Shown here one piece after another: positions 19,777 through 29,635 of a stretch of DNA of 64,000 bases. Each line of letters starts with the position of its first letter. The first letter of the stretch is position 1. The stretch covers positions 2,790,001-2,854,000 of the forward strand of contig OY760427.1 of the NCBI GenBank assembly GCA_963663495.1. Reading direction: 5' to 3'. This DNA is from G963663495 sp963663495 (GTDB lineage Bacteria > Bacteroidota > Rhodothermia > Rhodothermales > Bin80). The notes below the pieces were generated by a model. The model saw only the letters and a list, made by a program, of their open reading frames with translations. It did no database searches and had not been told where the DNA came from. The position numbers and the translations under genes were made by a program.

Positions 19777-21531
19777 TTACCCTTGAAAATATAGGTAGGC
19801 TGCCAAAATAAGAACCAGCACAAGGGCGGAGGATACGACATCACGCCAGTCCCAACTGGCACGCGTACTTGTGCGTTGTTCATTTGTGAGCGTGCCAAAC
19901 GTTAACCCACGTACCGAATCGTACGCGGGTGGAGCAGTAAAATAGCTGACGCCGACCATGACCGCCACGCAAACCAGAAAGATCAACAGGCTATAGTATT
20001 GAAAAAAAGTGTTGTTGATCACCCAGAAGAACGATCCCTCGGTGTATGCAAACCCATCCGACAAAGCCACCGGCGTATCAATAGCCAACCGGAAGAGTCC
20101 GAGCGCGAACCCGACCAGCAGCGCCGCAAGGCAACCCTGTTTGTTGAGACGCTTGGAAAAGATGCCCAGGAAAAAGACCACGAAGATTGGAGGTGCCAAA
20201 TACGATTGCACCCCCTGCAGATAATCATACAGCCCCCTACCGCCCTGTATCACCGGGATCCATGCCAAGCCTACCACCACCATGGCCGATGTCGCGACCC
20301 TGCCCATCCAAACTAATCGCTGTTCGGAAGCTTGCGGACGAATCCGGCTGTAAAGGTCCATCGTGAATAATGTTGATGATGCATTGAAAACGCCTGCAAG
20401 GGAGCTCATGAGTGCTGCCAGGAGACCTGCCACCACGATCCCTCGTATTCCTATTGGCAGAATGTGCGCCACCAGCAGCGGAAAAGCAGCCTGCGCATTC
20501 TCGGTTATAAGTTCGCCGTCAGCACCAAACATGGACTGGCGAATCGCCTCTACTTGGCCAGTTTCAGCAAGGGCGAAGGCAATAATGCCAGGAATGATGA
20601 AAATAAATACCGGCAACAGCTTTAATACCGCCGCAGCGATGGAGCCTCGGCGTGCTTGCGTTTCGTTTTGTGCACCAAGCACACGCTGCACGATGTACTG
20701 ATCCGTGGTCCAGTACCAGAGCCCGATGATGGGGGCACAGAACAGCATCCCCAGCCAGGGATAGTTGTCGTTAAAGTACCAGGCCATCTGCCCCGCTTCA
20801 CGAATGGGCACCCATGTCGCTTCCATACCCTCCGGGACCAGCGGCTTCCAAAGATTGAACATATCCGAGCCCACAATGTCCACCAGCTGGTCCCATCCGC
20901 CCACGGCCTTTAAACCATAAATGAGCACGAGGAATGAGCCCACTACAAGTATCAGCGTTTGCAATGCCTCCGTATACGCCACCGCCCGCAATCCACCGAG
21001 CACCGTATATATGCCCGTAAACAGAATCACCAGGAGTGAGCCGAGCCAAAAACTGTTCATCCCCATGAACTGTACCTCTGGCAGTAGCACACTAAATACT
21101 ACGCCTCCGGCAAATATGCCCACCGCAATCTTGGTCAGAACATACGCCACGAGCGAGATGACGGACAGTATGGTGCGCGCCATTGGGGAAAATCGACGCT
21201 CCAGGAATTCCGGCATAGTGAACACCTTGGACCGAATATAAAAAGGCACCATCACCCATCCAAGTACCAGCAGGCACCACGCGTGGAGTTCATAATGGGC
21301 CAGCGCGACACCGTCCGTAGCACCCGACCCCGCAAGCCCAACAAGGTGTTCAGAGCCTATGTTAGAAGCGAAGATGGACGCACCTACGATCAGCCATCCC
21401 AAATGCCGACCGGCGAGAAAATAATCGGTCGGGGTATCCGTCTTTTGACGGATCACCCACCATGCCAGCCCCATGATGATGAGGAAATAAGCGGCGATTA
21501 TAATCCAGTCAAGCGGCGCAAGCGGGTTCAT
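19777..21531 (-). CDS. Sodium:solute symporter (SSS/SGLT family), sugar type
   Basis: A 584-residue membrane transporter with about 14 helices, of the Na+/sugar cotransporter group. Landmarks: GRHLGWLIVGASIFASNIGSE in the first helices (the ASNIGSEH stretch matches SGLT), TMPEFLERRF in the first cytoplasmic loop, and WYWTTDQYIVQRVLGA, the classic SGLT WCTDQVIVQR-like motif. It lies 22 nt after the AraD-like gene, in the same operon, so a pentose such as L-arabinose is the likely cargo; that rests on context. The start ATG at 21531 gives MNPLAPLDWIII. Confidence 0.9.
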   Translation of the reverse strand: MNPLAPLDWIIIAAYFLIIMGLAWWVIRQKTDTPTDYFLAGRHLGWLIVGASIFASNIGSEHLVGLAGSGATDGVALAHYELHAWCLLVLGWVMVPFYIRSKVFTMPEFLERRFSPMARTILSVISLVAYVLTKIAVGIFAGGVVFSVLLPEVQFMGMNSFWLGSLLVILFTGIYTVLGGLRAVAYTEALQTLILVVGSFLVLIYGLKAVGGWDQLVDIVGSDMFNLWKPLVPEGMEATWVPIREAGQMAWYFNDNYPWLGMLFCAPIIGLWYWTTDQYIVQRVLGAQNETQARRGSIAAAVLKLLPVFIFIIPGIIAFALAETGQVEAIRQSMFGADGELITENAQAAFPLLVAHILPIGIRGIVVAGLLAALMSSLAGVFNASSTLFTMDLYSRIRPQASEQRLVWMGRVATSAMVVVGLAWIPVIQGGRGLYDYLQGVQSYLAPPIFVVFFLGIFSKRLNKQGCLAALLVGFALGLFRLAIDTPVALSDGFAYTEGSFFWVINNTFFQYYSLLIFLVCVAVMVGVSYFTAPPAYDSVRGLTFGTLTNEQRTSTRASWDWRDVVSSALVLVLILAAYLYFQG

Positions 21532-21552
21532 TCAGAATCCAAGGTTGACGGG

Positions 21553-22275
21553 TTAAGAAGAAGTTTGATTAACAGCATCCTGGCCATAGTAAGCACCAGG
21601 CCCGTGTTTACGAAAAAAATGCTTGTCCAAAAGCTCCCGTCCCGGTTGCTCTGCTGCGGGGTTGATAGCGAGGGTATATACGGCATTCCGGGCTAATGAC
21701 TCCAGCACGGTTGCATTCACTGCAGCCTCCGTCGGATCACTCCCCCACGTAAAAGGGCCATGGTGAGCCACCAGAACTCCGGGCACCTGCAGAGGATCTA
21801 TCCTGTTCTTGGCAAAGCACTCGATTATTACCGCTCCTGTGTTCAGCTCGTAACCGGAGGCTATCTCCGTATCTCTCATGCTGCGCGTTATCGGAACGGC
21901 GCCGCGAAAGTGATCAGCGTGAGTGGTACCAAGGCAAGGGAGTGCCTTCACAGCCTGAGCCCAGCTTGTAGCGTACGGGGAATGTGTGTGCACGATGCCG
22001 CCGATGCTACCAAAAGCGTGATACAGCGCACGATGGGTTGGGGAATCGGTTGACGGACGCAAGGAGCCGCCCAGGACCTCGCCGGACGAAAGGCATTGGA
22101 TCGTCATGTGCTCCGGGCGCATGGCGTTAAACGGAACCCCACTGGGCTTGATAACCATCACTCCCGCCTCACGATCCACACCGCTGGCATTGCCCCACGT
22201 TACCTCAACGAGTCCTGCATCCACAATTTCCATGTTAGCCCTCCATACAGCCTGGCGCAGCTCCTCGTATCTCAT
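21553..22275 (-). CDS. araD: L-ribulose-5-phosphate 4-epimerase (class II aldolase family)
   Basis: A 240-residue cytosolic metal enzyme that interconverts L-ribulose 5-phosphate and D-xylulose 5-phosphate. Zinc ligands are seen as HTH (His96 and His98) and His171/172 in VAHHGPF; the TWGNASG (26-32) and KPSGV segments bind the phosphate. The order and size match E. coli AraD. Its ATG overlaps the stop of araB by ATGA (22272-22275), giving translational coupling. Context with kinase, isomerase and symporter supports an L-arabinose or closely related pentose route. Confidence 0.93.
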   Translation of the reverse strand: MRYEELRQAVWRANMEIVDAGLVEVTWGNASGVDREAGVMVIKPSGVPFNAMRPEHMTIQCLSSGEVLGGSLRPSTDSPTHRALYHAFGSIGGIVHTHSPYATSWAQAVKALPCLGTTHADHFRGAVPITRSMRDTEIASGYELNTGAVIIECFAKNRIDPLQVPGVLVAHHGPFTWGSDPTEAAVNATVLESLARNAVYTLAINPAAEQPGRELLDKHFFRKHGPGAYYGQDAVNQTSS

Positions 22276-23948
22276 CTACTCCTCGCACTGCTTCGTATTT
22301 CCAGAAGTGTCTTCATCACGTCGTACAAGTCGTCCGTGCCTCCCTTAACACCGAAGGCATCGTGCATTCTCATGTACAATGCGAATAGCCGCCGGTATAG
22401 TCGGCACATTTCTTCTCGTGGCAGATAAACCATGTCCCGCAGACCCGTCATAGCCGCTGCAGCTTCTTCAAATGAGCCGTGACCACCGGCATCTTTACCG
22501 GCCACAACAGCTCCTGCCATGGCGGCACCAAGCGCTGGAGTCTGTGCGCTCCGTGAAACATGCACCGGGCGGCCCAGGATATCGGCATAGATTTGCAGCA
22601 CGAGCGTGTTCTTGGCTGAAATCCCTCCACATACGATAATTTGATCGGTGTGGACATCGTACGCTTCCAGACGCTGCAGAATTGCGCACGCTCCGAAGGC
22701 AGTAGACTCTATGAGTGCACGGTAGATTTCGTGGGGGCTGGAATGTAGCGTGAGTCCGAGAATCAATCCTGTCAAGCGCTGATCTACAAGCACAGTACGA
22801 TTGCCATTGTGCCAGTCCAAAGCTAAGAGTCCGCTTTCGCCCGGACGTAACCGCTGCGCATCCGCCGTCAGTGCATCATGGCTTAGTCCATGCGGAGCGA
22901 TCACTTCAACAAGCCAGTTAAAGATATCCCCGACCGCCGACTGTCCGGCTTCCAACCCATAGTACCCGGGTAGCACGGACTCGGCTACTATACCGCAGAG
23001 GCCGGGAATCGATGGCAGGTCCTGTGTCAGCGGAGCCACCATCACATCGCATGTCGAGGTTCCCATTATCTTCACAAGCTTACCCGGTCCGATTCCAGAT
23101 CCCACAGCCCCCAAATGCGCATCGAATGCTCCCATCGCAACCGGAATACCGGCTGGCAGCCCAAGTCTGGATGCCCAGGTTGATGTCAGAATCCCTGCAC
23201 GTTGAGACACATTGTGGGTGGTAGAGGGCAGCCCGCGACGCACGTACTCCAGACGCGGATCAACAGCCGCCAGGAAGGTTTCGTCTGGATAGCCTCCCCA
23301 CTCGGTACTGAACATCGCCTTATGCCCGGCGGCGCATACGTTGCGACGCAACACCTTCGGATGGCATGTATCCGTAAGGACGGCCGGTATCCAGTCTGCA
23401 TGCTCCACCCATGAATATGCAGCCTTGAAGACCTGCGGGGCCACACGCAGGCAGTGTAGGATTTTGGACCAATACCACTCGGAGCTGTATATCCCACCAC
23501 AACGGGCGAGGAACTGCGGCCGCATTCGCCGCGCTACAGCGGTAATTTCGTCTGCTTCCTGATGGGCAGTATGATCCTTCCAAAGCCACGCCTGTGCAGC
23601 TAACTCATTCCGAAAATGGTCATCCAGTGCCAACGGGCGCCCCTCATGATCCACCGGGATGGGGGTTGATCCAGTGGTGTCCACTCCGATACCTACCACA
23701 AGCGAAGGATCAAATTCCAACGCAGCTGAAGCCTCCTGCAATGCCCCCTGCACGGACTGAGTGAGACCGTCCAGATAGTCCTGCGGGTTCTGGCGGGCAA
23801 GGTCCGGCGTTTGGGCATCCAGAAGAATACCTTCCGTACCACTGGTGTAGTAATACACGGACACACCAATCTCCTCGCCGGACCCGGTATCTACGACCAG
23901 TGCACGGACGGAATTAGTCCCGAAGTCCAGTCCCATGGCGTATGCCAT
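22272..23948 (-). CDS. araB: Ribulokinase (FGGY family)
   Basis: A 558-residue carbohydrate kinase of the FGGY family that phosphorylates L-ribulose. N-terminal phosphate-binding loop GLDFGTNSVRALVVD (6-20), GIGVDTTGSTPIP, and the C-terminal ATP-binding segment IIVCGGISAKNTLVLQIYADILGRPV are all present. It is about the size of AraB (566) and has its long N-terminal FGGY domain insert. It lies between the isomerase (30-nt gap) and araD (4-nt overlap). Sequence plus context make L-ribulose the expected substrate, though ribitol or D-ribulose kinases share the fold. Confidence 0.92.
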   Translation of the reverse strand: MAYAMGLDFGTNSVRALVVDTGSGEEIGVSVYYYTSGTEGILLDAQTPDLARQNPQDYLDGLTQSVQGALQEASAALEFDPSLVVGIGVDTTGSTPIPVDHEGRPLALDDHFRNELAAQAWLWKDHTAHQEADEITAVARRMRPQFLARCGGIYSSEWYWSKILHCLRVAPQVFKAAYSWVEHADWIPAVLTDTCHPKVLRRNVCAAGHKAMFSTEWGGYPDETFLAAVDPRLEYVRRGLPSTTHNVSQRAGILTSTWASRLGLPAGIPVAMGAFDAHLGAVGSGIGPGKLVKIMGTSTCDVMVAPLTQDLPSIPGLCGIVAESVLPGYYGLEAGQSAVGDIFNWLVEVIAPHGLSHDALTADAQRLRPGESGLLALDWHNGNRTVLVDQRLTGLILGLTLHSSPHEIYRALIESTAFGACAILQRLEAYDVHTDQIIVCGGISAKNTLVLQIYADILGRPVHVSRSAQTPALGAAMAGAVVAGKDAGGHGSFEEAAAAMTGLRDMVYLPREEMCRLYRRLFALYMRMHDAFGVKGGTDDLYDVMKTLLEIRSSARSR

Positions 23949-23978
23949 GGTGCCTACGCTCTCTGGCCCGCGCAGATC

Positions 23979-25400
23979 TCACGCGTGCAAATAAACATCC
24001 CAACCCATGTATTTTCCCAGCGCCTCTGCGACGGCCGGTGCCACCTGTGCGCGCGAAGCGGCTACATGGTGTTCAAATCCGTTCTCGCAAATGTGTGCCA
24101 GAAGGTCCTGCATTCTGGGAACCTCAAAGACGCCGTAACCGCCGAAGGTCGTCATGGTGTCCTCCGTAAACATGCCCTCGCCCGCATAAACTTTAATGAG
24201 TCCGGCGAAATCATCGGTTGAAATGCGAGCGTAGGTAAATGGGCCCGGAGCAATTCTACCGACTATGGTGCCGTACGTATTTTCGCGCCCGACCGCACCG
24301 GCTATTATCTCCTGATAGTCCATTCGCTGGGCAGTAAAGAATTCCTTCGGAAGGTTACTGCAGTGGAACACTACACCTTTGTCCGGATCGTCACCGTAGT
24401 TGTTATTCCAGTCCAATAGAGCTGCGGGCACCCCGGACGCCTGCTGTATCACGTACATGCTCAACGTACCTGCAATGTCAGCCTCGCATGCACTCGCCAT
24501 GAGGCTGTTGCTCATCATACTCATACAGGTACAGGGTACCACTCCATAAAATTCCTCCAACGCGGTCCAGCACTGGATGGCGGTAGCAGCCAGCCCGTGA
24601 TCGCCCATAAACCTATCGATTGAAACGCCCAGCTTGGCCATTTTCAGCAAGCTTTCCTGTGGGATGCCGGACACACGCGTGTAGCCGCGTATTTCTTCCA
24701 GCTTAGCTTGTACGGGGGCCTCATCATCTCCCATACGACGGATCCATCCTAGCAGCTCGGACAAGTCCAGAGTCTCCACGGAGATGCCAGCGCGCTCAAG
24801 CAGCTTTTCGCTGTACCGCACCGTGTTGAAGGCGGCCGGCCGCGCTCCGATTTGCCCGAGCCGCACACCCCTCACCGATCGCACCACCCGGCAAGTGCGC
24901 GCGAAGCGCTGGAGGTCCTCCCCGAAGGAGGTACCGTGGGGATCCATGGTATGGAGGCTTGTCAGCGTGTAGCGAATCCCGTATTGATACAGGTTATTGC
25001 AGACTGACATCTTGCCGCAGAAGCTGTCTCGTCGACTCGCGATGGTCATTGCAGACGGGGCATCTTGAAATGCATGCACAAGAACAGGCACATCCAGATT
25101 CGCCCAGCGCAGCGTGTTAGCAATGGCTCGCTCGTCCCCAAAATTGGGCAAGGTCACCAGCACCCCGTCAATCTCCTCTCGGTGCCGCCGAAAATAGTCT
25201 GCGCAAAAACGCGCTTCTTCCAAACTCTCAATCGCTCCGTAGCGTGTGGCATCTTGCGGTGTAACAACAGCGCGAATCCCGTGTAGCTGCAGCACATCAA
25301 GCACAGCCTGGCGCCCGGTGATACAGAGGTGGTCTGGAAAAAAGCCACGGTTACCCACTATCACACCAAGCGTCGGGGCCTTGGTAGTTGACGAATTCAT
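23979..25400 (-). CDS. L-fucose/L-arabinose isomerase-like protein (COG2407)
   Basis: A 473-residue protein of the sugar isomerase superfamily (FucI/AraA-like C-terminal domain). I choose ATG 25400 (MNSSTTKAPTLGV), preceded by GAGAAAATTGTA; an upstream frame start at 25442 is not supported. Landmarks include DFVLVTLPNFGDE-like spacing, GQIGARPAAFNTVRYSE and CEADIAGTLSMYVIQ with the conserved Glu/Asp that bind metal. It heads the operon with kinase and epimerase but is not a classical AraA; it probably replaces AraA as the aldose-to-ketose isomerase. L-arabinose is inferred; L-fucose or D-arabinose are possible. Confidence 0.8.
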   Translation of the reverse strand: MNSSTTKAPTLGVIVGNRGFFPDHLCITGRQAVLDVLQLHGIRAVVTPQDATRYGAIESLEEARFCADYFRRHREEIDGVLVTLPNFGDERAIANTLRWANLDVPVLVHAFQDAPSAMTIASRRDSFCGKMSVCNNLYQYGIRYTLTSLHTMDPHGTSFGEDLQRFARTCRVVRSVRGVRLGQIGARPAAFNTVRYSEKLLERAGISVETLDLSELLGWIRRMGDDEAPVQAKLEEIRGYTRVSGIPQESLLKMAKLGVSIDRFMGDHGLAATAIQCWTALEEFYGVVPCTCMSMMSNSLMASACEADIAGTLSMYVIQQASGVPAALLDWNNNYGDDPDKGVVFHCSNLPKEFFTAQRMDYQEIIAGAVGRENTYGTIVGRIAPGPFTYARISTDDFAGLIKVYAGEGMFTEDTMTTFGGYGVFEVPRMQDLLAHICENGFEHHVAASRAQVAPAVAEALGKYMGWDVYLHA

Positions 25401-25554
25401 TACAATTTTCTCACAAATGTCTGGTGGGCTGGCTCGAAACACTCAATTCTAGCCCCCAAAAGTACGGCTTTCAGAGGCTCCATTGGAGTAGCACGGTCGT
25501 ACATTGGGTGCATCAACATTTGGATATGCCTTCTAGTCCCTATCGCCGGACACC

Positions 25555-26709
25555 ATGATGGAAGAAATGACCCATCCGGAAACCTACCTCCTGCTGCCGT
25601 TGATCGGACTCTTAGCATGCATGGGCAGCGCCACGCAACCATCAATAGAATCGGATCCCTTTGGAGAAACGCCCGAGAAGACACCCATAGATGTCTATAC
25701 GCTGCGCAATAGCAATGGTCTGGAATTGCGCGCCATAACGTATGGAGGCATCGTGTTGTCCTTGAAAGTTCCAGATACGGAGGGCTCCATGGCGGATGTA
25801 GTACTTGGATACCATACCTTATCTGACTATGTTGAAAGTAGCCCGTATTTCGGCGCGATAGTAGGTCGCTACGGAAATCGTATTGCTAATGGATCGTTTG
25901 AGCTTGATGGCCAGACGTACGCGCTTGCAGTAAACAACGGACCAAATCATCTGCACGGCGGCATCGTCGGTTTCGACAAGGTTGTCTGGGATGCAGAACC
26001 GCTTGAGATGAAAGGCGCTGTCGGGCTACGCCTATCCTACACGAGCAAGGATGGTGAAGAGGGGTATCCCGGCACGCTCCAAACCGTTGTGACGTACTTG
26101 TTGACGAACGAAGACGAGTTTGTGGTGGAATATGAAGCGACGACCGACAAGGCCACCCATGTCAATCTGACGCAGCACTCCTACTTCAATCTGGCAGGAG
26201 AAGGCTCTGGCGACATAATGGGGCACGAGGTGATGATAAACGCCCTTCACTTTACTCCGGTGGACTCGACTCTAATCCCCACCGGCGAACTGCGCAGCGT
26301 TGAGGGCACGCCTTTTGACCTTCGGGATCCAGTCGCCATCGGGACCCGCATTGATGAGAATAATGAGCAATTGAATATTGGAGGCGGCTTCGACCACAAT
26401 TTTGTACTCGCGCCATCGGGCGATTCGCTGGTGCTTGCGGCCCGCATATTCGAGCCCGTGACCGGACGCGTTATGGAAGTCTTAACATCGGAGCCCGGAG
26501 TCCAATTCTACACAGGCAACTTCCTTGGAGGATCACCGCTGCCAGGAAAGGCGGGCAAACCGTATGGTCGCCGTACCGGCTTCTGTCTTGAAACGCAGCA
26601 CTTCCCTGATTCACCCAACAATCCCCATTTCCCTTCGACGATCCTTAGACCCGGAGAAACCTACCAAACTCGCACCGTTTACCGGTTTGGCGCCGAAAAG
26701 ACCCGTTAA
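25555..26709 (+). CDS. Aldose 1-epimerase (GalM-like), lipoprotein form
   Basis: A 384-residue mutarotase that interconverts alpha and beta anomers of free sugars. The GalM core has RYGNRIANGSF (about 102-112), the His of NHLHGG, the catalytic His in TQHSYFNLAG and the catalytic Glu in CLETQHFPDSPN. Unlike cytosolic GalM it begins with a hydrophobic signal and lipobox (GLLAC, Cys22), so it should sit in the periplasm or outer membrane and act on sugar before uptake. It is divergent from the isomerase gene, with about 150 bp between the starts that must hold both promoters. Start at ATG 25555; ATG 25567 is equally plausible. Confidence 0.9.
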   Translation: MMEEMTHPETYLLLPLIGLLACMGSATQPSIESDPFGETPEKTPIDVYTLRNSNGLELRAITYGGIVLSLKVPDTEGSMADVVLGYHTLSDYVESSPYFGAIVGRYGNRIANGSFELDGQTYALAVNNGPNHLHGGIVGFDKVVWDAEPLEMKGAVGLRLSYTSKDGEEGYPGTLQTVVTYLLTNEDEFVVEYEATTDKATHVNLTQHSYFNLAGEGSGDIMGHEVMINALHFTPVDSTLIPTGELRSVEGTPFDLRDPVAIGTRIDENNEQLNIGGGFDHNFVLAPSGDSLVLAARIFEPVTGRVMEVLTSEPGVQFYTGNFLGGSPLPGKAGKPYGRRTGFCLETQHFPDSPNNPHFPSTILRPGETYQTRTVYRFGAEKTR

Positions 26710-27270
26710 TTAGACAATCATCAACCAAACTCGGGATCGTGTGAAACTCGCCCGGCTTGATCAATGAACTATATTTGCGACCCACTTCCTCTTCCGTGCG
26801 ACTCCAGGCACTACTGCTGCCCTAGCCCTCTTCATGCGCACGTATCGTGCGGAGCAAGAATACGGGCTATAACGCAGGAGGGCAGGTGAAGTCGCAACCC
26901 AATCGCCCTGTTACCTTCCCTACATAATCCCCCAACCTATCGGCGATAAGCTCCCCATCCTCTGAAAGAACCATCCCATAAGCAAGTGATCTCCACCTCC
27001 CCCTAACGCCACGGCCAGAACATTCAGTATTGCAGTAGCAGTGGTTCCCTGAAATGCAGACCCAACGAACAGCGTGTGTACCAAGAATTGTAGAACTCAT
27101 ATACGTGCCTATCAAGTTTCCCGGCAGCACATTCCCTAGGCAAATCTTGATAGGCGTACATCCTTCTTGCCGGTAGCCAGCTTACGCTGCCCCGCGCAGA
27201 GTTCAATAACCTCATTACGTCTTTTTTGCGAACTTCTATCGGGCCATCACCAGCCATACCGGACACCGAC
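26710..27270. other. Gene-poor gap between GalM-like and SDR genes
   Basis: About 560 bp. Possible minus-strand frame 26867-27130 (87 codons) has no recognised content and is not supported. No hairpin followed by T-run or clear operator was seen. The promoter for the downstream SDR-dehydratase pair should lie in its right half. Confidence 0.45.
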
Positions 27271-28041
27271 ATGAAATTCAGGAACCAAGTAGCCGTTGTA
27301 ACCGGCGGAGCAAAGGGCATCGGAGGCGCCACGGCCGTTCGCTTCTTGCAAGAGGGAGCGCGCGTCGTGGTTCTGGATGTGGATATTGAGCTTGGACAAG
27401 CGATCCTTGCCCCGTACGGTGACCAGGCGCTTTTTATCCCCTGCGATGTGTCCAAGGCCGACCAAGTAGAGAAGTCCTTCCAGCAGATCCGGGCCGGCTT
27501 CGGCGCTATGGACATTCTCGTCAACAATGCCGGAATCCAGCGTTACAGCACAGTCACAGAAACGTCTGAGCAGGAATGGGACCTGGTGCTAGGCGTGAAT
27601 CTTAAGAGTGCATTCTTGTGTGCCAGGCAGGCCATCCCACTCATGCAAGTCCGAAAGAGGGGAGTCGTGATCAATGTGGCGAGCGTGCAGAGCTTTATTT
27701 CTCAGCGAGGAGTTGCTCCATACGTCACCAGCAAAACAGCCCTTTTGGGACTCACTCGCAGCATCGCTGTAGACTATGCGCCGGCAATCCGCTCCGTGGC
27801 GGTATGCCCGGGTACCGTGGATACTCCTATGCTGCAATGGGCGGCCGACCAAACATCTCAGCCCGAAGAACTTTATCGGGAGGTACGCGAGATGCACCTG
27901 ATGCAGCGGATCGCCAAACCGGTGGAGGTGGCCGAACTGATCCTGTATTTGTCCAGTCCGAGCGCTGCATTCATTACGGGGCAGGCATTTCGAATTGACG
28001 GAGGGTTAGGACTGATGATCAGTGGCAGTGCTAAGCAGTGA
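27271..28041 (+). CDS. Short-chain dehydrogenase/reductase, probable sugar dehydrogenase
   Basis: A 256-residue NAD(P)-dependent oxidoreductase. From ATG 27271 (MKFRNQVAVV) the classical motifs are in order: TGGAKGIGG (11-19), NNAG (85-88), Ser138, Tyr151 and Lys155 (YVTSK), and a VCPGTVDTPM cofactor segment. The acidic DVDIE after beta-2 suggests NAD preference. It overlaps the next gene by GTGA and is therefore coupled to a sugar-acid dehydratase. Together they suggest oxidation of an aldose to an aldonate followed by dehydration, as in non-phosphorylative L-fucose, L-arabinose or D-galactose routes; the actual sugar cannot be read. Confidence 0.88.
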   Translation: MKFRNQVAVVTGGAKGIGGATAVRFLQEGARVVVLDVDIELGQAILAPYGDQALFIPCDVSKADQVEKSFQQIRAGFGAMDILVNNAGIQRYSTVTETSEQEWDLVLGVNLKSAFLCARQAIPLMQVRKRGVVINVASVQSFISQRGVAPYVTSKTALLGLTRSIAVDYAPAIRSVAVCPGTVDTPMLQWAADQTSQPEELYREVREMHLMQRIAKPVEVAELILYLSSPSAAFITGQAFRIDGGLGLMISGSAKQ

Positions 28042-29204
28042 AGATCACAGACGTAAGGGCGACGACCGTTACCGTCCCGCTGGAAGCTCCTCTTCGTCAC
28101 GCGGCGGGCGCACACTGGGGGCGCTTCGTACGAACGATCATTGAGGTTGATACCGACGAGGGCATTACCGGCCTCGGCGAGATGGGTGGCGGCGGCGAAT
28201 CAGCAGAAGCCGCTGTTCTTGGTCTTAGACCCTACATTCTCGGACACGACCCGTCTCAGTTTGAGGCACTCTATTGGAAACTTTGCAACCCGACAGCATC
28301 GCTTTACAATAACCGGCTTCAAATCCATGCCGCCCTTGAGTTCGCCTGTATAGATATCGTAGGGAAAAAGCTTGGGCTCCGCGCTTGTGACCTTCTTGGG
28401 GGTGCGCTTCGCGAGGAGATTCCATTTGCCTCCTACCTGTTCTTTCGCTATTTGAACGAGGAGACAGGTTAGGGAGGCGAAGAGTCCCCTGATGCCATAG
28501 TGCGCCAAGCTCTGGACCTAACCCGCAAGCACGGGTTCACCACGCACAAATTGAAAGCCGGTTTCTTTCACCCTGACCACGAGTTAGCGGTATTCAAGGC
28601 ATTGGCTGCCGCCCTGCCCGGGCATCGCGTACGAATAGACCCCAATGCAGTGTGGACGGTGGAGGATGCCGTCCGCATAGGCCGTGCTCTTGAGGATCTC
28701 AATAACGACTACTACGAAGATCCGTGCTGCGGCCTAGAGGGCATGCGCCGCGTGCGCGAGCTGGTTCGTATTCCAACAGCAACCAACACGGTTGTCGTTA
28801 ACCTAGAACAGCTGGCTACCTGCATTCGCACCAACGCGGTTGATGTCATTCTGCTTGACACCACGTTCTGGGGCGGTTTGCGCCAAGCATGGAAGGCGGG
28901 CATCGTTTGCAACACGTTCCAGCGTGGCGTAGCGGTGCATAGTTCCGGCGAGCTGGGCATCCAGCTCGCCACCATGCTACACTTGGGCGCCGTGCTACCC
29001 AACCTTACCTTCGCCGCCGATGCCCACTACCATCACTTGGTGGACGATGTGATAGCGGGTGGCAAGATGCCATATACTGATGGTTGCATGGCCGTGCCGA
29101 CCAGTCCTGGACTTGGCGTCACACTGGATCAGGAAAAGATGGATCACTATGCGGAGCTGTACTGCAAGCTTGGATCCTACCCGTACGACGTATCCGTACG
29201 GTAA
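28038..29204 (+). pseudogene. Enolase-superfamily sugar-acid dehydratase (glucarate dehydratase-like), nonsense-interrupted and 3'-truncated
   Basis: One continuous frame from GTG 28038 with a single in-frame TAG at 28470-28472 (between ETG and GGEESPD), so two pieces of 144 and about 243 residues. The second half keeps the superfamily machinery: the KxK pair in THKLKAG, metal ligands in RIDPN and YEDP, and the catalytic His in VAVHSSGELG. Domain order matches mandelate racemase/glucarate dehydratase proteins. The last four codons (VSVR) and stop come from the IS66 end at 29191, so the native C-terminus is lost as well. It is coupled to the SDR gene. Unless the stop is read through or is a sequence error, no full enzyme is made. 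Confidence 0.85.
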
Positions 29205-29422
29205 AGTACATGGTAAAGCGGGCTTAGCATTGGTCTGCGTAGTCCGCTTGTAGAGCTTAGTGCAAGGTGATTATACGCCGGGTTTGGTGTGCCGATATGG
29301 GAATTTCGGAGTGGTGTGCAGCTTATCGTCCAGGCGCCTGAATGCAGGCAGCAATCAGCGTCTTTTGGGACAAAAAACATGGGTTTTGGGGAGAAGAACC
29401 GGAACATTGTGGAGGAAGCACA
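29191..29422 (+). mobile_element. IS66 type A end fragment
   Basis: The first 230 bp match the right end of the intact type A IS66 (16071 inward), including the terminal GTATCCGTACGG and the antisense of the tnpC N-terminus. It stops at 29422, where the opposite (left) end of another type A copy begins in direct contact. It cuts the dehydratase gene at its last codons. Confidence 0.85.
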
Positions 29423-29635
29423 GTATCCGTCCAGTGAAGTACACAATAACGAGGCATTTACTCTCTCAATTAGAGTAGGTTAGACCGCGGTCCGAAAGTT
29501 AATGGGCTGGCGTCCGTTGGGTGTGCAGGAGTTAAGTACCTGACAGCGTGTTCGCGGACCCGTACACGGATCAATCTGATTACCCGGGGCGCCTTTCTAG
29601 GGGCTCCTATGCCGATTTCTTGACGGTAGCTTGCT

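Noticed and set aside
26867..27130. 87-codon minus-strand frame in the gap after the GalM-like gene
   Set aside because: No start context, no recognisable motif, and cysteine-rich irregular composition.
28470..28472. TAG as pyrrolysine or programmed readthrough in the dehydratase
   Set aside because: No signal for recoding is visible and the enzyme family does not use it. The gene is also damaged at its 3' end, so simple decay or a sequence error is likelier.
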